From the NCBI GenBank assembly GCA_016191085.1, contig JACPPJ010000015.1, positions 28,156 to 92,155 of the forward strand: a stretch of DNA of 64,000 nucleotides, read 5' to 3'. A model generated the notes under the pieces. The model ran no database searches and was not told the DNA's origin. It saw only the letters and a list, made by a program, of their open reading frames with translations. This DNA is from Acidobacteriota bacterium (GTDB lineage: Bacteria > Acidobacteriota > Terriglobia > 2-12-FULL-54-10). The position numbers and the translations under genes were made by a program. Shown piece by piece: positions 8,441 through 18,634 of the stretch (positions are counted from its first letter, which is position 1; every line of letters begins with the position of its first letter).

Positions 8441-8450
8441 CGGCGGCGTT

Positions 8451-9014
8451 ATGGAGCGTTTTTACCTTTATGCTGCTGTTCTCGGTGTTTTGGCCTTTAT
8501 ATTAGCCATACCGATGGCTGTTGCCGCAAACCTGCTAACACCAAAGGTCCAGCGATGGTGGGCTAGCTCTTCTCGAAGTCGTGCATTGAAGCGGCTAAGC
8601 CGTTTGGAGAAGCAAATTTCCGAATTGCAAGCAATGTCAGAATGGCATCTCATGGCTCGGATCATGCATGCCGGCGTCGGGTTTTTTTTCGCGCTTTTTA
8701 TGATTCTTCTCGCCTTATTGTATTTTCTCTATTTAAACGATCTATATCTATTTGCTCATAACGGTTTTAAATTGCAAAGTGATATCACCGAGACTGACAT
8801 TGTTCGTAAAGCTGAACGACTCATCTACATCATTTCTACATCCAGTTTCATACAAGGTCTAGAGTTTCACCGCTTATCAGTTGGCTTAAGACAACTCTCT
8901 CCAACACATAGAAACAAGCGGCTTGAGGATTTGAAAACAGATCGTGATGTCCTAACGCAAAGGCTGGGAGTTGTGGATAATTCTCTTCCACGACTTACCG
9001 CTCCTCATTGTTAA
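8451..9014 (+). CDS. Unknown membrane protein in the gltX side of the mosaic
   Basis: A 187-residue protein with two hydrophobic regions: residues 4-28 ([19 protein letters not shown]) and about 76-97 ([20 protein letters not shown]). A basic coiled segment lies between them ([19 protein letters not shown]), and the C-terminal half is soluble. The DNA is clearly richer in A and T than the flanking synthetase genes, with T-runs, suggesting acquisition. It lies between the 5' end of gltX and a stray 3' fragment of glnS. I do not recognise the family. Membrane effectors of defence systems can look like this, but that is only a possibility. Confidence 0.6.
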   Translation: MERFYLYAAVLGVLAFILAIPMAVAANLLTPKVQRWWASSSRSRALKRLSRLEKQISELQAMSEWHLMARIMHAGVGFFFALFMILLALLYFLYLNDLYLFAHNGFKLQSDITETDIVRKAERLIYIISTSSFIQGLEFHRLSVGLRQLSPTHRNKRLEDLKTDRDVLTQRLGVVDNSLPRLTAPHC

Positions 9015-9165
9015 ACTCTGGTTTTTTCAAATTCGAGCGCGCGGGATCCGGCAGGATCAGGATCATCTTCGCATCGACGCCGAGAAGCAGCGCGCTTTCG
9101 TAGAAGTCGTTGACTACCACGGCGTATGTCTACAAATGAGCCATCATACCGTGCTGTATTGCGTG

Positions 9166-9353
9166 ACGACGTGGCGCCGCCTATCCCTTCTGTTTGCGCT
9201 CGAATCTTCGCCCAGGTATCCCGTAATGTCGCTGTGCGGTTGAAGACTAGCTTCTCGGGTTTCGAGTCGCGATCAACACACAAGTAACCGAGCCGCTCAA
9301 ACTGATACAGAGAATCGACCGGAACACCGGGCAGATACAGGTCGCTGCCATCG
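9166..9353 (-). pseudogene. 3' fragment of glnS
   Basis: The minus strand encodes the last third of the glutaminyl-tRNA synthetase anticodon-binding domain: [20 protein letters not shown] and [16 protein letters not shown] match the intact GlnS tail (15477-17243) at nearly every position. Over about 127 bases I count 7 substitutions and one inserted base, which shifts the frame after DTWAKI. There is no start, and the rest of the gene is missing. Two of the differences (Pro to Arg, Gly to Glu) resemble natural GlnS variants, so the piece may come from a relative's gene and not from decay of the local one. Confidence 0.85.
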
Positions 9354-9356
9354 GGC

Positions 9357-10538
9357 TCACATGAAATTTTTCGTGTGATAAGCGGAAAGAGTCTCGGCGT
9401 CCTGCGCGCCGAATCCAAGGGATTGCAAGCGTTCCCTACGGGAGCGGTCCATATCCCGGTGCAGCTCCGCGACGCAGGATGCGCCGTGGCGGATCTGCGA
9501 AGGCTCAATGCCGCCCCCGGAGTAGATCACGAGGGCATCATGCACGTACGGACTCAGCCCGGTGACGGAGGCAAGGACATTGTTCCTCCGCTCGACGGCC
9601 GCCGCCAATGAGGACCGGCGTTCCGGTTCGAGTCCCAAGATGTACCGAATATGTTCGACGCCGAAAGCCACGTGCCGCGCCTCATCGCGATGAGCAAGGC
9701 GCGCCAGCATCGCCGTCACCGCATCCGGGGCGTGACGTTCCAGAAATGGCAGTAAAGTCAAAAATGTCCCTTCTCCCATTACGCAAAGCAGGAAAACCGC
9801 AGAGGTGAAATCCGCTTCCTCCATCAGACTCTTGAGCGAAAGCTGTCCACTGGCCGCGGTCGTTCCGAGTCCCTGCCCTCCCGCTTCGGCCCGTTTTATA
9901 AAAGCCTCTGCGTGCCGAGCCTCGTCGGCGATCTGCATCGCCAACACTTGCACGACTTCCCTATAATGGGGATGAATACGAGCAAGAAAACGGGCAGGGA
10001 TATAGAGTGCGGCGAATTCATTTTCCGTCAGAAAGGTCATGATCTGACAAACCGCACCTTCCACCTCGGAAGAGAGCTTGGGAAGCTGCTGCCACGGAAT
10101 GTCCTTCGCCGCTGACCACTGGTTCGCCACCGCCTGGCGATGGATGCTGTTGAGTTCCTGCGCCCACACGTCCTTCTTCCTGGAAAGGGGAAATGAAAGG
10201 CTAGGGCCGCCGGCCTCGAGCATCGCACCGCGCGGCGCCAAAGCCCAGGTCGGCTCCGCTACCTCCGCCACTTCCGGGCCAGAACTGAGCAACGGGACCG
10301 CGACCGCGCCGCGTTCGATTATGTAAATCCCGACTCCGTTGCCACCTCCGTGATATGGGTTGCCCGACTGACGGCACCAGGAGCGGATGTGCAGTTCGAG
10401 GTCGGACGAGTCGCCGTGGACCTCCAGCAACTCTCCCTCGGCCATGCGGGCGAGACTGCGCCGCAGCAATACCGGCACCCCCTGATGAAACGCCAGGTCT
10501 TCGAGGTCGAGCCGCAGCTTTGGAATGATTTCAGGCAT
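9357..10538 (-). CDS. TusA-like domain fused to a ferritin-like diiron domain
   Basis: A 393-residue protein. Residues about 8-78 follow the TusA/SirA pattern ([30 protein letters not shown]) but the sulfur-carrying Cys of the CPxP motif is absent ([10 protein letters not shown]). Residues about 155-310 form a helical diiron domain with all expected ligands: a Glu at 172 or 174, DEARH at 205-209, Glu256 and DEARH at 285-289. This pattern supports an O2-activating diiron oxidase or oxygenase; the substrate is unknown. It is the third gene of a tight minus-strand operon, and its ATG overlaps the upstream stop by 8 bases, so translation is probably coupled. Confidence 0.75.
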   Translation of the reverse strand: MPEIIPKLRLDLEDLAFHQGVPVLLRRSLARMAEGELLEVHGDSSDLELHIRSWCRQSGNPYHGGGNGVGIYIIERGAVAVPLLSSGPEVAEVAEPTWALAPRGAMLEAGGPSLSFPLSRKKDVWAQELNSIHRQAVANQWSAAKDIPWQQLPKLSSEVEGAVCQIMTFLTENEFAALYIPARFLARIHPHYREVVQVLAMQIADEARHAEAFIKRAEAGGQGLGTTAASGQLSLKSLMEEADFTSAVFLLCVMGEGTFLTLLPFLERHAPDAVTAMLARLAHRDEARHVAFGVEHIRYILGLEPERRSSLAAAVERRNNVLASVTGLSPYVHDALVIYSGGGIEPSQIRHGASCVAELHRDMDRSRRERLQSLGFGAQDAETLSAYHTKNFM

Positions 10539-11367
10539 AAAACTTAAACCGGCTTACTGCATTTTGCAGTTGCTGATACCCGCTGGTGCGAGCAGGCAGC
10601 CAGCGATTGAGGCCTTCCAGTTCCATAAAGGTTCGCACGCTGGGATCTTCAAACGACATCGCGAGGAGGACTTCAACGAAGGGACGGCTGCGCTTCTCGG
10701 AAACTCCGGTGAGCGCGGTGAAATTGCAATGATCGTAGGGAGGCGTGGTCGCCAGGATCTTCGTTGTGCCGGGATCGAGTGTGCCTTCGTTCACGAACAC
10801 TGTGAAGTTACTGTCCAGCACGCAGGCCGCGTCCGCCTGACCGGAAGCCAGTGCTCGTGCCGCGTCGCGCTCTCCGCCGACATGATCCCCATGTTTGCCG
10901 AACATCACTTCGTGATATAGGACCTCGAAGTCCTTGCCGGAAACAAGCCCCGCGTCGGTCAGCATCGCCAGCGGGATCAGTGTCGCCTGGGGAGAATCTG
11001 ATGCTCCAACAGCGATCGTTTTGCCTTTCAGGTCCAACACCGAAGCAATATTGGAATTCTGCCGTACCAGAATGTGGGTGGTGAGGTCGCGATCGCTGTC
11101 GCGCATCGCCAAAGCCTGGCACTTTCCCTTAGTTGCGAGATCCGTTCTTACCCAGGCCAATGGCGAGTTCCAGGCAATGTCAATCTCTCCGGAGAGCATC
11201 GCGTCCACCTGAGCATCATAGTGGGAGTAGAGAACATAATCGATTTCGACGCCTCTCTTGTGGAAGTAGTCCTTGAATCCTTCCCAGATTGTGACGACTT
11301 TGGGATCGTAGGCAACCGCTCCGATTCGCAGAGGGCGGTCCGAGGATTTCTTGTCAGATTTTGGCAT
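10531..11367 (-). CDS. PhnD-like substrate-binding protein without signal peptide
   Basis: About 278 residues from the ATG at 11367; a GTG at 11403 would add 12. It has the type 2 periplasmic-binding fold of the phosphate/phosphite/phosphonate (PhnD) family: RIGAVAYDP at the first strand, LYSHYDAQVDAMLSGEIDIAW, DLKGKTIAVGASDSPQATL and HVGGERDAARALASGQADAA. The N-terminus (MPKSDKKSSDRP) is hydrophilic, with no signal peptide or lipobox, and no permease or ATPase gene is near. It may therefore bind a small anion or metabolite in the cytoplasm, as sensor or carrier for its operon partners. It lies between the ACAD-fold gene and the diiron gene. Confidence 0.75.
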   Translation of the reverse strand: MPKSDKKSSDRPLRIGAVAYDPKVVTIWEGFKDYFHKRGVEIDYVLYSHYDAQVDAMLSGEIDIAWNSPLAWVRTDLATKGKCQALAMRDSDRDLTTHILVRQNSNIASVLDLKGKTIAVGASDSPQATLIPLAMLTDAGLVSGKDFEVLYHEVMFGKHGDHVGGERDAARALASGQADAACVLDSNFTVFVNEGTLDPGTTKILATTPPYDHCNFTALTGVSEKRSRPFVEVLLAMSFEDPSVRTFMELEGLNRWLPARTSGYQQLQNAVSRFKFYA

Positions 11368-11408
11368 AGGACAATCCGTATTTCTTTTTTTTACTAATAG
11401 CACTGCCG

Positions 11409-12557
11409 TCAGAAGAGTGGCATACCGCAGGTGGATTTGCCGATAAAATCGTACAGCGCATCAGTGACAGGCGCCATTACAGTGGCCGCGCGGCTATCCC
11501 GGAAAAAGCGTTCCACGGCGACGTCTTTGCGAAAAGCCGCCCCGCCGCAAACCCTCATAGCCAAATCCAGGACTTCGAGGGAAGTTTCGGCGCCCGCGAC
11601 CTTGGATTCCAGCACACGCAGCATCACATCATCCCGCTGCTGCTCGACGGCTTCGACGGCATCCAGTAGAAAACCGCGAACGAGATCTATTTTCACACGA
11701 CTCCTAGCAATATGCCCGCGCACCTGCGGCAGGTCGGCAATTTTCGAGCTATCGTACGAGTACCTGGAATTCGTCACATGTTGGACGGCCCGGGCCAAGG
11801 CACCTTCCATCATACCCAAGGAAACCGCGCAGCTTTGCACATTGAAATAAGGCAGAATGACTCCCATCATTACATCGAACCCTTTTCCGTCCTCACCTAA
11901 ACGGCTCGACTCGGAAACCAGGACATCCCGCGCCGTGATCGGAGCAGAACCATTCCCGCGCAATCCCAGGCCGTCGAACGGCGCTGAGATCGTAAGTCCC
12001 TTCGCGTCCGAAGGAACCGCCCAGATGGTGCTCAGCCCTTGGGCGGCCACAGGCTTGCTAGACCAAACGTATAAGTCACACTTTCCAGCCGCCGTGATCA
12101 ATTGCTTGGAGCCGTTCAGCCGGATGCCGTTTCCGTTCCTCTCCGCCGTGCCTACCGGTACCCAGAAGTGGCTGCGTGACCCGGTTTCGGAGAAAGCCAG
12201 CGTGGCCAACTGACCTCTGGTGGCTACAGCTTTCCTTAGATCTTCTGTGCCAAAATGTTCGATCGCGGTGGTCGCGCAATTATGCATGATCGTAATCATG
12301 GCTGTGGAGGGGCAATCGCGAGCGATCCGCTCCGCCACGGCAACAGCAGAACGAATTCCCTGACCCTGTCCTCCCATCTCCTTAGCACTGAGAAGGCCAA
12401 GCAGCCCGGCGTTTCGCATGGCGTCTATATTTTCTCTCGGAAAGCGGCCCTCTTTGTCGGTCGTTGCGGCCCGTGGCTCGATCACTTCCCGTGCGATCCT
12501 ATCCACCGCAGCCAGAATCCGCAATCCTTCTTCATTCAGTTTCCACGAGTTGCTCAT
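11409..12557 (-). CDS. Acyl-CoA dehydrogenase-fold flavoprotein lacking the catalytic Glu motif
   Basis: A 382-residue protein with the complete ACAD fold: N-terminal helical domain, the FAD segment LATLAFSETGSRSHFW, and the C-terminal helical domain ending RVCGGAAFRKDVAVERFFRD. At the place where dehydrogenases have YEGT with the catalytic base, this one reads TVMAPVTDALY. Loss of the base is typical of ACAD-fold monooxygenases such as DszC, so an oxygenase or N-hydroxylase role is more likely than beta-oxidation. First gene of a three-gene operon; good ribosome-binding site (GAAAGGAAA). The gene after it starts within 42 bases. Confidence 0.8.
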   Translation of the reverse strand: MSNSWKLNEEGLRILAAVDRIAREVIEPRAATTDKEGRFPRENIDAMRNAGLLGLLSAKEMGGQGQGIRSAVAVAERIARDCPSTAMITIMHNCATTAIEHFGTEDLRKAVATRGQLATLAFSETGSRSHFWVPVGTAERNGNGIRLNGSKQLITAAGKCDLYVWSSKPVAAQGLSTIWAVPSDAKGLTISAPFDGLGLRGNGSAPITARDVLVSESSRLGEDGKGFDVMMGVILPYFNVQSCAVSLGMMEGALARAVQHVTNSRYSYDSSKIADLPQVRGHIARSRVKIDLVRGFLLDAVEAVEQQRDDVMLRVLESKVAGAETSLEVLDLAMRVCGGAAFRKDVAVERFFRDSRAATVMAPVTDALYDFIGKSTCGMPLF

Positions 12558-12601
12558 TGCGCTTATTTCCTTTCAAGGAGTGCTCCTGCGCGCTACTCCT
12601 A

Positions 12602-12845
<244 letters not shown>

Positions 12846-12995
12846 GAGTAAGTCCTTTGGGTGATTCGACGCTGAGGCGAGTCAACGGCCAGTACACGAT
12901 TCCCTCACGAAACGGCGCGAGTCGCCTGTCGATTTTTACGTCAGGATGAGCCATACTTCGAAGGATTGTCGAAAAGAATTGGTGGGAAATCTCAA

Positions 12996-15461
12996 ATGTT
13001 AATCGATGAGAATTCGGCACTGTCCACGGAGAGCGATGTTGAGCAAAAGATCCTCTTCCCACTCCTGACCGGAGACGGGTATCTGGGTATACCTGTAGCC
13101 AACGTCCATACCAAAGAGTATCTTCCTCCCACTCCCCTCGATAAAGCCGCAGGCAAGACGATTGGCTACTATCCGGATTACTCAATTTGGTTTCATGGTC
13201 TGCCAGTAATGATAATTGAAGCCAAATCTCCTGATGTTGATCCGCAGATAGGTTACCGCGAAGCTAGTCTGTATGCTCGGCACCTGAACCAGAAGTTTCC
13301 CGCCGGAGTCAACCCGTGTGCTCGCATCATCTCCTCAAACGGCAACAGATTACTGTACGGACCTTGGGACGCGGCACCAGAGATTGAGTTGTCATTGTCT
13401 GATCTCAATGTGGGCACTGCCGGGCTGGAGAATTTACAGTCGCGTTGCTTCGGCCACATACTCGATAAATCTGCAATAGAAATCTCCCAGAGGCTCCAGC
13501 TCATAAACATCGTTATCCCCTATGACCTACTGGGAGGCCAAGCTGTGCTCAACGCCAAGCGGCCTCTAAACACGTTCGCAGCCGACTTGTCTCCGGTCCT
13601 TCGGCGTTACTTCTCATCCACCCCGCAGGAAAACGTTCACGAGATCGCCGAAAAAGCATACATTTCCTCAAACGAAGTTACCGAATACGATCGTGTTTTG
13701 GAGTCGTTGCTCAAGGAGCGGCTCTCACTTCGGCAGACCGCGATCGTCAAACCGCTGGAGCCCAGCCGACGGGAAGAACCCAACGTGGCGCACGCAATCG
13801 CCTCCTTTGATGAGCAACGCCCCATGACAGGACAGCTTCAAATCGTCCAGGGCCCAGTCGGCGCGGGTAAGTCTTTGTTCGCGCGGCGATATTGCGATGT
13901 TTTGCAAGATCCCGACCAAGCTAAACGGACGCGTTGGGCATTCATAGACTTCAATACTGGTGCGATAAGCAATACGCTTAGTCCCGAACGGTGGTTATAC
14001 GAATCGTTCATGCAGGCATTCCAGAGTGAGAATCCGTCACTGGACGTGTACTCTGCTAGCGCTCAGCGAGGTATCTTTTCTAGAAACCTTCAGAGGCGGC
14101 GCAGCGTGTACGAAGAACTTGAGCGAGTATCTCCCGAATCGGCGGCCGTGCAGCGGGCAACCGACCTTGCCAAATGGCAAGACGACCCGAAAGAGTTCAC
14201 GCAAGGGCTCGCTACATATATTTTGGGGAGCCGTCACGAAGTACTCGTCGTAGTGATGGACAACGTGGACCGACTTGATCTCAACGGACAGCTAACGGCG
14301 TTCAATATCGCCCTTTCTTTCATGGCACTGACGAAGTGCTTTGTGATCCTCCAAATGCGAGACGAGACATACGAGCGGTTCAAGGATAAGCCGCCTCTAG
14401 ATACCTACCGCTCGGGCATAACATTTCACATTTCGCCGCCTCGATTCATAGACGTCGTCAAGCGCCGACTTGAACTGAGTCTGGAGTATTTGACGGCCCA
14501 TGCCGCCGAGGTACAACGATATACCTTGGAATCCGGGATGCGGATCAGTTATCCGAAATCGGCGCTCGGTTGGTTTCTAGGACAACTATACTTGGAGCTG
14601 TTCGAACGCCGCCACAACATCTCTCGCGTCCTCGAGGCGCTTGCCGGATGGGACGTGCGCCGAGCACTGGAAATGTTCGTGAGCGTTATTACCTCGGGAC
14701 ACCTCAGTGAAGAATCGATCACATCGAGTGTCATGGGTGCGAAAAGTATTCCCATCAGAGAGCACACTGTTCTTAAAATTTTGATGCGCACGGATTACCG
14801 TTTTGCGAGCGATCAAAGTGGCTACATCATCAACGTGTTTGGCTTCGACAAAGAATGGGAGAGGCCGGACAATTTTCTTCTTGTCGAGGCACTGTACTAT
14901 TTAACGGCGAACCGTAAGAAGCGAGGAGAAATCGGCCTGGAAGGGTACTTTACCTGCCGGCATGTTGCGAATGCTCTGCAACAGTTTAGCTACGTGCCGG
15001 AGGATGTTCTCGCTGCTCTCAATCATCTGCTCCGGAAACGGCTTATCGTTGCGGACCACATGAATCATACGTCCGTTGCGTTTGATGACTCAGTTCGCAT
15101 TCTTGCGGCCGGATTCATGCATTTACGGGTTTTGACCGAGCGACTTGAGTACCTGTTCGGTATTTTGCCTACAGTGCCGATCGCTGACCGACACGTTGCG
15201 CAACAGATCGCGCGGGTTCTAGAGAAAGAGAAACTTACCGGAGAGGTTTTGGCAACGGAGAAGATCCGCGCAGTTCGACATTTTCTTCGCTATTTATGGT
15301 CACTACATGCCTCCGTCAGAGGGCGCAGTGTCCACGCTGCGGATGAGTACAGCGGCGCGGATTATGTCCTGAAAAAGATTGCGGCGTGCTTGGCTAACTT
15401 TTATATCAAAGGCATCAAAGGCATAGCTTCGCCGGATGAGGAGGACGTGCTTGATCTTTGA
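12996..15461 (+). CDS. PD-(D/E)XK nuclease (HsdR-N-like) fused to a P-loop NTPase; candidate defence protein
   Basis: An 821-residue protein. Residues about 8-135 resemble the N-terminal nuclease domain of type I restriction R subunits: ESDVEQKILFPLL, then D61 in YYPDYSIW and E75-A-K77 in VMIIEAKSP, the catalytic D..ExK set. An NTPase domain follows, with Walker A GPVGAGKS (286-293) and Walker B VLVVVMDNVD (416-425), then QMRDETYERF, a pattern of STAND or KAP-like ATPases and not of helicases. The C-terminal 350 residues are helical, with winged-helix-like stretches. ATG at 12996 has GGTGGG upstream; a TTG at 12966 could add 10 residues. No partner methylase or helicase gene is adjacent, so it may work alone. 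Confidence 0.8.
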   Translation: MLIDENSALSTESDVEQKILFPLLTGDGYLGIPVANVHTKEYLPPTPLDKAAGKTIGYYPDYSIWFHGLPVMIIEAKSPDVDPQIGYREASLYARHLNQKFPAGVNPCARIISSNGNRLLYGPWDAAPEIELSLSDLNVGTAGLENLQSRCFGHILDKSAIEISQRLQLINIVIPYDLLGGQAVLNAKRPLNTFAADLSPVLRRYFSSTPQENVHEIAEKAYISSNEVTEYDRVLESLLKERLSLRQTAIVKPLEPSRREEPNVAHAIASFDEQRPMTGQLQIVQGPVGAGKSLFARRYCDVLQDPDQAKRTRWAFIDFNTGAISNTLSPERWLYESFMQAFQSENPSLDVYSASAQRGIFSRNLQRRRSVYEELERVSPESAAVQRATDLAKWQDDPKEFTQGLATYILGSRHEVLVVVMDNVDRLDLNGQLTAFNIALSFMALTKCFVILQMRDETYERFKDKPPLDTYRSGITFHISPPRFIDVVKRRLELSLEYLTAHAAEVQRYTLESGMRISYPKSALGWFLGQLYLELFERRHNISRVLEALAGWDVRRALEMFVSVITSGHLSEESITSSVMGAKSIPIREHTVLKILMRTDYRFASDQSGYIINVFGFDKEWERPDNFLLVEALYYLTANRKKRGEIGLEGYFTCRHVANALQQFSYVPEDVLAALNHLLRKRLIVADHMNHTSVAFDDSVRILAAGFMHLRVLTERLEYLFGILPTVPIADRHVAQQIARVLEKEKLTGEVLATEKIRAVRHFLRYLWSLHASVRGRSVHAADEYSGADYVLKKIAACLANFYIKGIKGIASPDEEDVLDL

Positions 15462-15476
15462 TGAACGAGTCCGGCC

Positions 15477-17243
15477 TCATGTACAATAACGCAAACCCTT
15501 ACTTCCCCCCTGCCCCTTCTGTTTCCGCTCGATCTTCGCCCAGGTATCCCGTAATGTCGCTGTGCGGTTGAAGACGAGCTTCCCGGGTTTCGAATCGGGA
15601 TCAACACAGAAGTAACCGAGCCGCTCAAACTGGTACAGAGAGCCGGCCGCAGCACCAGCGAGACACGGTTCTATCTTGCAGCGCTCGACGATCTCCAGCG
15701 AATTTGGGTTCAGATTGATTGTGAAGTCCTCACCCTCTTGGACCTCATTCGGGTCTTCCTTGGTGAACAAGGTATCGTAGAGCCGCGCCTCAGCCTCCAG
15801 CGCGTGCGGTGCGGAAACCCAGTGGATGGTGGACTTCACCTTGCGTCCATCGGGGGCATTGCCGCCGCGTGTCTCCGGATCGTAAGTGCAGCGCAACTCC
15901 ACAATGTTTCCGCTGGCGTCCTTGATTACGTCCCTGCAAGTCATCATATAGGCATACCGCAAGCGCACCTCACGCCCTGGCGAAAGCCGGTAAAACCCCT
16001 TGGGGGGATCCTCCCGGAAGTCGTCGCGCTCGATATACAATACGCGCGAAAATGGCACCTTCCGTGTGCCCGCGTTGGCGTCTTCCGGGTTGTTCACTGC
16101 CTCCATCTCTTCCACGAGATCCTCCGGATAGTTTTCGATGACCACCCGTAGAGGACGAAGGACCGCCATGACGCGAAGCGCACGCTTATTCAGGTCTTCA
16201 CGGACACAGTGCTCCAGCAACGCGAGTTCGATGACGCCATTTGTTTTCGACACACCGATTCGGCTGCAGAATTCGCGGAATGCCTCCGACGTATAACCCC
16301 GCCGTCGTGCACCCTTGAGAGTGGGCATGCGGGGATCGTCCCAACCGCGCACGTGTCCGTCGCGAACGAGCTGGAGCAACTTCCGCTTGCTCAGCAGCGT
16401 GTAGGTCAGGTTCAGCCGGTCAAACTCGATCTGCTGCGGATGATGGATTCCGAGTTGCTCGATGAACCAATCATAGAGCGGGCGATGATCCTCAAATTCC
16501 AACGTGCAGATGGAGTGTGTGATGCCTTCGATCGAGTCGCTCTGCCCGTGAGTGTAGTCGTAGGTTGGATAGATGCACCATTTGTTTCCGCTCCGAGGGT
16601 GCTCGGCATGCAAAATTCGATAGAGAATCGGGTCGCGCATATTCAGGTTCGGTGACGCCATATCGATCTTGGCCCGGAGCGTACGCGAACCGTCCGGGAA
16701 ATCGCCGGCGCGCATCCGTTCGAACAAGGCCAGGTTCTCTTCCACACCGCGTCCACGGAAGGGACTTTCCCGGCCCGGTTGGCTTAACGTGCCACGATAC
16801 TCCCGCACCTGGTCGGCAGTCAGGTCGCACACATAAGCCTTGCCCGCCTGGATAAGCTGGACAGCCCAAGCATACAATTGCTCGAAGTAGTCGGACGCAT
16901 AGAAAAGACGGTCTTCCCAATCGGCTCCCAACCAACGAACATCTTCGATGATCGACTCGATGTATTCCATTTCCTCTTTCAGTGGATTGGTGTCGTCAAA
17001 TCGGAGATTGAATTTGCCTCCAAATTCCTTCGCCAGGCCAAAATTGAGATGGATTGATTTCGCATGACCGTAGTGCAGATATCCATTCGGTTCAGGGGGA
17101 AACCTGGTATGCACGCGGCCGCCATTTTTATTACTCTCGATATCCCGAAGAATGATGTCGCGAATGAAATGTGATTTCGGCCGCGGCGAATCACCAGCGC
17201 GGGGAGTGGATCCAGAAATTTTTTGGGGTGTAGTCATGCTCAT
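15477..17243 (-). CDS. glnS: Glutamine--tRNA ligase
   Basis: A 588-residue class I synthetase that charges tRNA-Gln. HIGH is HYGH (residues 57-60, [15 protein letters not shown]) and KMSKS is LLSKRK. The GlnRS beta-barrel anticodon domain is complete, ending [17 protein letters not shown]. Length is slightly above that of the E. coli enzyme (about 554). Presence of GlnRS means direct charging of tRNA-Gln; no gatCAB gene is in the window. Its stop lies 15 bases from the stop of the convergent nuclease-NTPase gene. A second copy of its 3' end is at 9166-9353. Confidence 0.96.
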   Translation of the reverse strand: MSMTTPQKISGSTPRAGDSPRPKSHFIRDIILRDIESNKNGGRVHTRFPPEPNGYLHYGHAKSIHLNFGLAKEFGGKFNLRFDDTNPLKEEMEYIESIIEDVRWLGADWEDRLFYASDYFEQLYAWAVQLIQAGKAYVCDLTADQVREYRGTLSQPGRESPFRGRGVEENLALFERMRAGDFPDGSRTLRAKIDMASPNLNMRDPILYRILHAEHPRSGNKWCIYPTYDYTHGQSDSIEGITHSICTLEFEDHRPLYDWFIEQLGIHHPQQIEFDRLNLTYTLLSKRKLLQLVRDGHVRGWDDPRMPTLKGARRRGYTSEAFREFCSRIGVSKTNGVIELALLEHCVREDLNKRALRVMAVLRPLRVVIENYPEDLVEEMEAVNNPEDANAGTRKVPFSRVLYIERDDFREDPPKGFYRLSPGREVRLRYAYMMTCRDVIKDASGNIVELRCTYDPETRGGNAPDGRKVKSTIHWVSAPHALEAEARLYDTLFTKEDPNEVQEGEDFTINLNPNSLEIVERCKIEPCLAGAAAGSLYQFERLGYFCVDPDSKPGKLVFNRTATLRDTWAKIERKQKGQGGSKGLRYCT

Positions 17244-17310
17244 ATACCTATGATATCGCGTGATAGCTGCCTCTGGCGCTCATTCGTTGACAGAGAACAA
17301 GCAGCGGTAG

Positions 17311-17340
17311 CGCAGGGTTTGATCTTTTTCAAACCCTGCG
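17311..17340. terminator. Hairpin between moeA and glnS
   Basis: CGCAGGGTTTGA (17311-17322) pairs with TCAAACCCTGCG (17329-17340) around a 6-base T-rich loop. It lies after the moeA stop and before the glnS start, both minus strand, and could terminate moeA transcription. A T-run following the stem is missing. Confidence 0.5.
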
Positions 17341-17404
17341 GCTCTTCTCCGGACAGGCCGCAGCGTTTGAAAAGCGCAAACGCATGTTTACAGAAAAGAA
17401 GCAG

Positions 17405-18613
17405 TCAGCGCGTCAGGACGGAGACCCACTCTCCTGCTTTTATTTCGGCGGCCTCCTCGGGCACGGCCAGGTAGCAATTTGCGCGGTTCAGGCTGGCGAT
17501 ATCGCCGGAGCCTTTCCATTCCACCACTGAGACAGACGGGTCGTAATAATCGCCCTCCAGCAGCGCGGGAAGAAAGGAGGCCAAACCCGGCTTGCGGCGG
17601 AAGTCGCGCGCCAGCCTGGCACGCAGGAATCGCAACGGTGCGCTTGCTTCTCCTGAGAGCAATGCCAGCGCGGGCCGGACAAATAGTTCGAAGGTGACCA
17701 TAGTGGAAAGCGGGTTTCCAGGCAGCCCAAAGAAGAAAGTGCCGTGCGCGCGCCCAAAGACGAGCGGTCTGCCGGGCTGAATCAGGACGCCGTCGAAGAA
17801 GAACTCCGCGCCAAACTCGGCCAGCACTTTTTCCACCAAGTCATATTTCCCCATCGAGACGCCACCGCTGAGCAGCAGGAGATCGCTCTTGAGTCCCTCT
17901 GCAATCATTTCTGCGAGTCGGTCTTCGCGATCCAGAGCAACCCCCAGAGGTACCGGCGTGCAATGCTCGGCCTTGACCTGCGCGTATAGCGAGTAGCCGT
18001 TGCTGTTGCGAATCTGGAACGGTCCTGGCGTCTGCTCCACTTCGACGACCTCATCGCCGGTGGGAATGATAGCCACACGCGGCTGCCGACATACGCTCAC
18101 CGATGAGCGACCCACGCTAGCCATCAAAGCTACCTCACCATAACGGATTCGGCGGCCCGGCTCGATCAGTAAATCGCCACTACGCGCCTCGCTACCGCGT
18201 GCGACTACATTCTCGCCAGGCGATACGGCGCGGTTCACTTCAACTGCATCACCGTCGCGCTCCGTATATTCAACCATCACGACAGCATCAGCGCCCTCCG
18301 GGACTGGTGCGCCGGTCATGATCTCCACGCACTCCGTCTCCGCTATGGATCCGGAAAACGCGCTTCCGGCCTTCACCTGTCCTTTGCACCGCAATCGCAT
18401 GGGCAACTGGGAAACGTCCTGCGCACGGACAGCGAAGCCGTCGCGGGTAGAGCGAGGAAATGGAGGAAAATCGCGGTCGGCGTGGATCGGCTCGGCGAGC
18501 ACGCGCCCTTGGCTGTCGAGGAGCGGCAGACGCTCGGATGCAGGCGTGCCACCTGCAGAGCGAATCTGTGCGATTACGGTTTCGCGCGCCTGCGTAAACG
18601 TAAGGACGGCCAC
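17405..18613 (-). CDS. moeA: Molybdopterin molybdenumtransferase
   Basis: About 402 residues. MoeA inserts molybdate into adenylylated molybdopterin in the last step of molybdenum cofactor synthesis. Family segments are clear: DFPPFPRSTRDGFAV, EIMTGAPVPEGADAVV, PTGDEVVE, LLLSGGVSMGKYD and FFGLPGNPLSTMVTFE, followed by a C-terminal beta domain. I prefer the GTG at 18613 (MAVLTFTQARE) because GAGG sits about 6 bases upstream and the product starts like other MoeA proteins. ATGs at 18643 and 18694 would read through a palindromic spacer. No other moa/moe gene is nearby. Confidence 0.93.
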   Translation of the reverse strand: MAVLTFTQARETVIAQIRSAGGTPASERLPLLDSQGRVLAEPIHADRDFPPFPRSTRDGFAVRAQDVSQLPMRLRCKGQVKAGSAFSGSIAETECVEIMTGAPVPEGADAVVMVEYTERDGDAVEVNRAVSPGENVVARGSEARSGDLLIEPGRRIRYGEVALMASVGRSSVSVCRQPRVAIIPTGDEVVEVEQTPGPFQIRNSNGYSLYAQVKAEHCTPVPLGVALDREDRLAEMIAEGLKSDLLLLSGGVSMGKYDLVEKVLAEFGAEFFFDGVLIQPGRPLVFGRAHGTFFFGLPGNPLSTMVTFELFVRPALALLSGEASAPLRFLRARLARDFRRKPGLASFLPALLEGDYYDPSVSVVEWKGSGDIASLNRANCYLAVPEEAAEIKAGEWVSVLTR

Positions 18614-18634
18614 AGTACGCCTCAACGGCTGTAG

